Source: DASSKW01 sp035690065 (lineage in GTDB: Bacteria; Pseudomonadota; Gammaproteobacteria; Natronospirales; REEB76). Taken from it: a stretch of 19,724 nt of DNA. The stretch lies in contig DASSKW010000102.1 in assembly GCA_035690065.1 (NCBI GenBank), positions 1-19,724 on the forward strand, given 5' to 3'. Position 1 is the first letter of the stretch, and every line of letters begins with the position of its first letter. Positions 15,639 through 19,724 of this stretch are shown here, in pieces. Under the pieces are notes generated by a model. It was not told where the DNA came from. It was given only the letters and a program-made list of their open reading frames with translations, and did no database searches. Made by a program: the position numbers and the translations under genes.

Positions 15639-16688
15639 TCAGACCTTGTCCGGTACTATGTCTGCAGGCAACTGCATGGTGACGCAATGCAGGCTGCCGT
15701 ATTGGTAGATGAGCGGGCGGCACATGACCGGTACGATACTGCGCCCCAGGAAAGCGCCCGCCAGCGCCTTGAGTGCGCCCGCATCCGCGGCATCATTATA
15801 AGTCGGTACCAGCACCGCACCGTTGACGATCAGAAAATTTGCATAAGTTGCCGGCAGCCGGCGACCCGTGTCGTCGTGGATCGCGGCGGGCCAGGGCAGG
15901 GACACCAGGCGGTAGGGTTCACCGTCCTTGCGACGCAAAGTTTGGAGTTCGGCTTCCATGGCTTTGAGCCCGGCGTAATGCGGGTCATCTGCGTCGTCAC
16001 ACGCCTGATAGGCGATGGTCTCGGCATCGCAGAAACGCGCCAGGGTATCGATGTGTCCGTCGGTATCGTCGCCGTCGATGGCGCCGTGTTTCAGCCACAG
16101 GATACGGTCGATACCCAGATAGTGCCGCAGTTGCGATTCGATCTGCTCACGTTTGAGACCGGGATTGCGATTCGGATTGAGCAGACAACTTTCGGTCGTG
16201 AGCAGCGTACCTTCGCCATCCACTTCGATACTGCCGCCCTCCATGACCAGATCGATGCTTTCTATCGGAGTATTGCCAAACGCGCTGCGGGCATGCAGCT
16301 TCGTGGTCAGCTCGTTGTCCTGCGCGTGCGGATATTTGTTGCCCCAGCCATTGAAGATGAAATCCAGCAGCACCGGTTTGCCATCCTTGAGCACACTGAT
16401 GGGACCGTGGTCGCGGGCCCAGGCATCGTTGGAAGGAAATGGATACAGATGCAGGCGTTCGGGGCGTCCCCCCACGTTGCGCACCATTTGGCGGATACGT
16501 TCTGCGTGGCTATCGTCCATGCAGACGATGAGGACCTGCTCGCGCAAGGAGATTTCCTTGGCGAGCTGGGTATGACAGCGTTCCACGGAAGCGTAGTCCG
16601 GGCTCCAGTCGCCGTCGCTGCGCGGCCAGGTGAGCATCACGCCACTTTGCGGCGCCCATTCAGGTAACAATCGGTAATACATGCTCAT
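15639..16688 (-). CDS. aguA: Agmatine deiminase
   Basis: Guanidino-group-modifying enzyme converting agmatine to N-carbamoylputrescine and ammonia (PPAD-type). Visible features: MLTWPRSDGDW near the N terminus, NDAWARDHGP (87-96), MEGGSIEVDGEGTL (149-161), DGDDTDGHIDTLARF with His212, PATYANFLIVNG, and the nucleophile Cys335 in GSLHCVTMQLP. Length 349 is typical for bacterial AguA. There are two start candidates, ATG 16688 and ATG 16682; MSMYYRLLPEW is used here, and GGAC lies upstream. The gene follows a small periplasmic-protein gene by 68 bases containing a hairpin, and precedes aguB by two bases. Together the two enzymes make putrescine from agmatine. No arginine decarboxylase or aguR regulator is in view. 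Confidence 0.95.
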   Translation of the reverse strand: MSMYYRLLPEWAPQSGVMLTWPRSDGDWSPDYASVERCHTQLAKEISLREQVLIVCMDDSHAERIRQMVRNVGGRPERLHLYPFPSNDAWARDHGPISVLKDGKPVLLDFIFNGWGNKYPHAQDNELTTKLHARSAFGNTPIESIDLVMEGGSIEVDGEGTLLTTESCLLNPNRNPGLKREQIESQLRHYLGIDRILWLKHGAIDGDDTDGHIDTLARFCDAETIAYQACDDADDPHYAGLKAMEAELQTLRRKDGEPYRLVSLPWPAAIHDDTGRRLPATYANFLIVNGAVLVPTYNDAADAGALKALAGAFLGRSIVPVMCRPLIYQYGSLHCVTMQLPADIVPDKV

Positions 16689-16709
16689 GCTCGTCCACTG
16701 GATGCGATA

Positions 16710-16730
16710 CGCCCGGCGACAGGCCGGGCG
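16710..16730. other. Hairpin without U-tract between the small periplasmic gene and aguA
   Basis: CGCCCGGC (16710-16717) pairs perfectly with GCCGGGCG (16723-16730) around a five-base loop. On the minus strand the following bases are TATCGCATCC, so it is not an ordinary intrinsic terminator. It sits about 26 bases after the upstream stop and about 21 bases before the aguA ATG, which would suit an mRNA-stability or translation-modulating element. Confidence 0.5.
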
Positions 16731-16756
16731 CGTGTTGGATGAAAGAACGGGCGCTG

Positions 16757-17164
16757 TCAGCCGCGATTATTAACGCTGTCCTTGAATGGATGCGCCTTGA
16801 TCACCGCATGGACGACATGATTGTATTCGAAGTACACCACAAAGTTCGGATAAATCCAGCGCGTGATGGGCGGGTGGGTCGGGGTGCCTTTGGCCGGCAC
16901 TGGCGCCAGTTTTTCCAGCGGGGTACCGTAGATGTGCTCGACGTTGGCCATATCCATGCCGCGTGAAGGCAAGGCAGGGATATTTGCAGCAGGCTGCATC
17001 TGGGCATCGGCCGGCGCCTTCGCGGGTTGTGCAGCACTCGGCATGGCCATGCTGGTAACAGCAGGCGTTGCACCAGTACTGGCCGGAGGGGTGGTCGCAG
17101 CGCTGACTGCGATGCCTGGCAACAGCCCCATGAGCACAAGTAAACCCGGACCGAAACGTGTCAT
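16757..17164 (-). CDS. Small periplasmic protein with SmpA/BamE-like fold signature
   Basis: A 135-residue exported protein. The signal peptide (MTRFGPGLLVLMGLLPGIAV, cleavage near VSA-A) has no lipobox Cys. An Ala/Pro/Met-rich linker (about 25-65) follows, then a compact domain (about 70-125): MDMANVEHIYGTPLEKLAPV, then PPITRWIYPNFVVYFEYNHV. The pattern of a helix with V...YG.P, a W.Y strand and a VYFE strand resembles SmpA/OmlA (BamE-like) domains, but the match is by eye and the function is unknown. The ribosome binding site is excellent (GGAGAGGG, about five bases before the ATG), and an extended -10 promoter lies about 30 bases upstream. It appears to be the first gene of a unit with aguA and aguB. 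Confidence 0.75.
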   Translation of the reverse strand: MTRFGPGLLVLMGLLPGIAVSAATTPPASTGATPAVTSMAMPSAAQPAKAPADAQMQPAANIPALPSRGMDMANVEHIYGTPLEKLAPVPAKGTPTHPPITRWIYPNFVVYFEYNHVVHAVIKAHPFKDSVNNRG

Positions 17165-17194
17165 GTCACCCTCTCCACATGGAATCGTCGTGTA

Positions 17195-17203
17195 ACTATA
17201 GCA
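17195..17203 (-). promoter_or_regulatory. Extended -10 promoter of the small periplasmic gene-aguA-aguB unit
   Basis: On the minus strand TGCTATAGT (17195-17203) fits the extended -10 consensus TGnTATAAT with one mismatch. Only a weak -35 (TTTCGG) lies 17 bases upstream, which is common with extended -10 sites. It is placed about 31 bases before the ATG at 17164, leaving room for the GGAGAGGG ribosome binding site (17169-17176). It lies in the short gap after the beta-barrel gene, whose own terminator I cannot see. Confidence 0.5.
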
Positions 17204-17251
17204 CCTGCACCCGAAGCCCGAAATCGGGAGGGCAACTGCGCGATATGTAAA

Positions 17252-19724
17252 TCATCCCGGTGGGCAGCCCGGACTCGTCTGTCTGACCGCCGAGTCGGAG
17301 TCTGCTGCTGCCTTGGCATCGCAATCAGGTTTCGGCGGTGCTGCGGCGGGTGGCAGACAGACCCAGCCTTGATCGGAATGATAGGGATGTCCGCCCTTGT
17401 CTGTACACCAGGGCATCGGATATTCATCGAGTGGAGAATTGGCTGGTGGGGGCGCCGGTTGCCAGGCGGGCGTACTGCCGCCGAATGGGAAGACTACGCC
17501 GATGCTCAGGATCAGATCGTTATAGCCGGTGAAGACATGCTGCAGTTGCAGATCGGTCCGTACACGGATCGGTAACTGCTGACCGAAGGTGCTATCAAAG
17601 CCGGCGCCCAGACTGAGGTACTGGCTTTTTACCTTGGTGTTATCTCCTTTGTATTGATTGGTCAGGCCCAGACCGGCATAGGCGAAGGGAGAGAACCAGC
17701 TGGTATTCCGATGCAGGAAATACCAGGAACCGTTTGCGCCAAAACTGGTCCAGCTCGCGATGTCGGTGGTCGTGCGCGGGCTGTCCGCATGATAGGCGCC
17801 GGAGAATTCCAGACTGTAATCACCAAACTCCTTGCCGAACAGCAATCCCCAGCCACGAAAACCGTGCGTGCTGGCGTTACGTTTCTTGTCAGGCTTGATG
17901 ATGCCGGCTTGCCCGCCCACATACCAGGCATCTGCTGGCAGACTGTTTTGTGACGATGCGTCCTGCGCATGCGCAGTGCCGCCCAGGAACGACAACAACA
18001 GACCTGCAAGTATTGCGCTGGTATGGAACAGACGCTGTGGAAATGCTTTCACAGTGAAACGCCGCCATGACAAGAGTGGTATCAATATCAGGAGACTCAC
18101 CAAACCCAGTCCGCCGCCGCCGGGGCCGCCATGATGGGTCGGGGTAGGGGGCGCAGGCTCGATGGTGAGTGAAACGGTCGCTGCACTGGACGCCAATTTA
18201 CTCGTGGTATCGGTCGCGATAAAAGTGAAACTGTCGGTACCTGTATAACCGGCAGTTGGTGTGTAAACAAAAGCTCCGGTATCGGCAGTCACACTGACAG
18301 TGCCATTCTTGGGTTTGGTGCCGACCGCATAACTCAAGGAATTGCCATTGGCATCGACTGCAGAGAGTGTACTGCTGAGTGACTGGTTGGCGTACAAGGT
18401 GAGATCCGCATCGCTGGCCAACGGCGCGACCTCGGCGAGGGTAGGGCTGCTGATGGCAAGACTCACTGTCGCGTCGGTCGATGCCAGGTTGGTGACGGTG
18501 TCGGTCGCGGTAAACGTGAAACTGTCCTTGCCGACATAACCGGCTGCGGGAGTATAAGTGAAGGCGCCAGTTGCGGGAGTGACGGTCACTTTGCCATGCA
18601 CAGGTTTTGTCGCGATGGCATAACTCAAAGGATTCTTGTTGGCATCTACTGCCGAAAGCGTACCGGTGAGAGGCTGATTGGCGTACATGGAAAGTGTTGC
18701 GCCATTGGCCAAGGGCACAGCTCCGCTTGAAGAGGCAGTGGAGAGTATGGCGATGGATACTGTAGCGGTGGACGAAGTGAGGCTGGCTACTGTATCAGTC
18801 ACGGTAAAGTCGAAACTATCTTTGCCGATGTAGCCGGAATCCGGGGTGTAAACGAAGCCGCCGCTGGAAGGCGTCACGGCAACGGTCCCATGCGCCGGTT
18901 GAACGGTTACGGCAAAGACAAGCGGATTACTGTTAGCTTCGGAGGCGGATAGAGTGCTTGTGATTGCTTGATCGGCGTAGGACGCGATGTTCAGGTCGTT
19001 TGCAAGCGGCGTTGCGGGAGCGGGTGGCGTCGGTACCGCGTTGACGGCAAGCGACAGCGTGGCAGGCTCCGATGTCTGGTTGGTGACGGTGTCGGTCGCG
19101 GTGAATGTGAAGCTGTCATTGCCGGTATAGCCGGCATCTGGTGTATAGGTGAATGCGCCGCTGGTGGCAGTGACGTTTACCATGCCATGTGTCGGCTGTG
19201 TGGCTACGGCGTACGTCAACGGATTAGCGTCGATGTCCACTGCCAACAGTGTGCCGGTGAGGGGCTGATCGGCATACAGGCTGAGGCTGGCGCCATTCGC
19301 CATGGGATTGGGGCTCGTCAGCGGCAGCGAGTTGATGGTCAGGGAAACCGTCGCCGATGCCGATACCGTGTTGATGGCAGTATCGAGCGCGGTGTAGGAG
19401 AAACTGTCGGTGCCGGTATAACCCGCCGTCGGTGTATAGGTGAAGGCGCCGGTCGCGGCGGTGAGCGTCAGCGTACCGTGAGTGGGCTGGATGACGGAAT
19501 AAGTCACCGGGTCGCCGGAAGCCGCGACTGCAGAGAGATTGCCGGTTACCGACTGATTCTGATACAGCGTCAGATTCTCGCCGCTTGCCAATGGCGCCGC
19601 CGGTGGTGGCGGAGCAGTACTGATCGTGAGCGAGATGGTTGCCGCAGCAGAGGTTTGGCCAGAGGTCGTATCTTTTGCAGTGAACGTGAAACTGTCGCTG
19701 CCGGTATAACCCGGAGTCGGGGTG
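17252..19724 (-). CDS. Ig-like repeat protein with GlyGly-CTERM-like tail joined in frame to an OmpA-type beta-barrel (5' end outside window)
   Basis: One open frame enters from the right edge and stops at 17252 (823 codons visible; the TTG at 19591 is not a credible start). First come five and a half Ig-like repeats of about 97 residues (Big_9/tandem-95 type; each has HGTVTVT, GAFTYTP, GYTGTDSFTF and ATVSLTI variants). Next is a Gly-rich stretch HHGGPGGGGLGL, a hydrophobic helix SLLILIPLLSW and RR, matching the tripartite GlyGly-CTERM sorting signal. Without a stop, VKAFPQRLF, a second hydrophobic stretch and GTAHAQ form a new signal peptide. It leads into an about 160-residue OmpA-like eight-stranded barrel (WYVGGQAG, FSPFAYAGLGL, YLSLGAGFD, LILSIGVVFPFGG), and a Pro-rich tail with four Cys. 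There is no OmpA peptidoglycan domain. It may be a polyprotein or two genes with a lost stop. Confidence 0.85.
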   Translation of the reverse strand, partial: TPTPGYTGSDSFTFTAKDTTSGQTSAAATISLTISTAPPPPAAPLASGENLTLYQNQSVTGNLSAVAASGDPVTYSVIQPTHGTLTLTAATGAFTYTPTAGYTGTDSFSYTALDTAINTVSASATVSLTINSLPLTSPNPMANGASLSLYADQPLTGTLLAVDIDANPLTYAVATQPTHGMVNVTATSGAFTYTPDAGYTGNDSFTFTATDTVTNQTSEPATLSLAVNAVPTPPAPATPLANDLNIASYADQAITSTLSASEANSNPLVFAVTVQPAHGTVAVTPSSGGFVYTPDSGYIGKDSFDFTVTDTVASLTSSTATVSIAILSTASSSGAVPLANGATLSMYANQPLTGTLSAVDANKNPLSYAIATKPVHGKVTVTPATGAFTYTPAAGYVGKDSFTFTATDTVTNLASTDATVSLAISSPTLAEVAPLASDADLTLYANQSLSSTLSAVDANGNSLSYAVGTKPKNGTVSVTADTGAFVYTPTAGYTGTDSFTFIATDTTSKLASSAATVSLTIEPAPPTPTHHGGPGGGGLGLVSLLILIPLLSWRRFTVKAFPQRLFHTSAILAGLLLSFLGGTAHAQDASSQNSLPADAWYVGGQAGIIKPDKKRNASTHGFRGWGLLFGKEFGDYSLEFSGAYHADSPRTTTDIASWTSFGANGSWYFLHRNTSWFSPFAYAGLGLTNQYKGDNTKVKSQYLSLGAGFDSTFGQQLPIRVRTDLQLQHVFTGYNDLILSIGVVFPFGGSTPAWQPAPPPANSPLDEYPMPWCTDKGGHPYHSDQGWVCLPPAAAPPKPDCDAKAAADSDSAVRQTSPGCPPG
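17966..18136 (-). other. Junction: GlyGly-CTERM-like anchor followed in frame by internal signal peptide with possible GTG start
   Basis: From 18136 to 18059 the frame encodes HHGGPGGGG, a hydrophobic segment and WRR, the normal end of a GlyGly-CTERM protein. The next codons contain GTG at 18050-18052, which would begin a self-contained 266-residue product: VKAFPQR, a hydrophobic core, and a signal peptidase site AHA-Q ending near 17966. GGCGG lies about nine bases before the GTG, a weak ribosome binding site. The nearest stop codons around the junction lie in other frames only. Confidence 0.6.
18155..19724 (-). repeat. Tandem Ig-like repeats, unit about 97-99 codons
   Basis: Unit starts, marked by PLAxG/D or PMANG, fall near 19594, 19306, 19009, 18715 and 18424, so the spacing is about 288-297 bases. 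A sixth, partial unit (from GYTGSDSFTFTAKDTT) reaches the right edge. Each has a xLSAVDANxNPLxYAV strand, a HGTVxVTxxTGAFxYTP strand and a GYxGxDSFTFxATDT strand. Short DNA segments are near-identical between units (for example around 18500 and 19090), consistent with duplication or gene conversion. Confidence 0.88.

Noticed and set aside
15637..15723. 29-residue N-terminal extension of AguB from ATG 15723
   Set aside because: It lies inside the aguA coding region in another frame, and the length of AguB fits the ATG at 15636 with its own ribosome binding site.
15687..16667. 326-codon plus-strand open frame opposite aguA
   Set aside because: It mirrors aguA almost end to end, has no recognisable domain or ribosome binding site, and aguA has all its catalytic residues.
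17205..17251. Terminator for the barrel gene using CCCG/CGGG elements
   Set aside because: The stems are only four or five bases and no U-tract follows, so I could not support a terminator.

Overview
The window looks like a chromosomal segment of a gammaproteobacterium. The evidence is a set of family assignments that travel together in that class: a BarA/GacS-type hybrid kinase divergent from an rlmD cluster, a nagZ / methylthioinosine phosphorylase / csiV / mfd neighbourhood like that of pseudomonads, an agmatine deiminase / N-carbamoylputrescine amidase pair, and a GlyGly-CTERM-like sorting tail. I cannot fix the genus. No rRNA, tRNA, CRISPR array, insertion sequence or integrase was seen, and there is no gene-free stretch longer than about 190 bases.

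Layout. (1) Bases 1-4424, minus strand: a small secreted-protein candidate (possibly frameshifted) coupled by an ATGA overlap to a 926-residue BarA-like hybrid kinase, then an orphan 102-residue protein, then a signal-peptide-bearing beta-propeller sensor protein that runs off the left edge and is clearly AT-richer than the rest. (2) Bases 4564-10225, plus strand: a tight run of PolB-like 3'-5' exonuclease, rlmD and nagZ (1-base and 4-base overlaps), then an MscS-type channel, a hypoxanthine phosphoribosyltransferase and an S-methyl-5'-thioinosine phosphorylase. The last two form a plausible salvage route from methylthioinosine to IMP. (3) Bases 10253-14643, minus strand: mfd followed by csiV, convergent with block 2. 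(4) Bases 14694-17203, minus strand: an extended -10 promoter, a small BamE/SmpA-like periplasmic protein, aguA and aguB, closed by a good intrinsic terminator. This is the agmatine to putrescine route. (5) Bases 17252-19724, minus strand: one long open frame that enters from the right edge. It holds at least five Ig-like repeats of about 97 residues, a GlyGly-CTERM-like tail, and then, without any stop codon, a second signal peptide and an OmpA-type beta-barrel.

The most unusual item is that last frame: two complete-looking export products joined head to tail. Other points worth a second look are the low-GC propeller gene, the broken-looking small gene in front of barA, and the orphan gene behind it. 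Most of the middle of the window is ordinary, well-conserved housekeeping.
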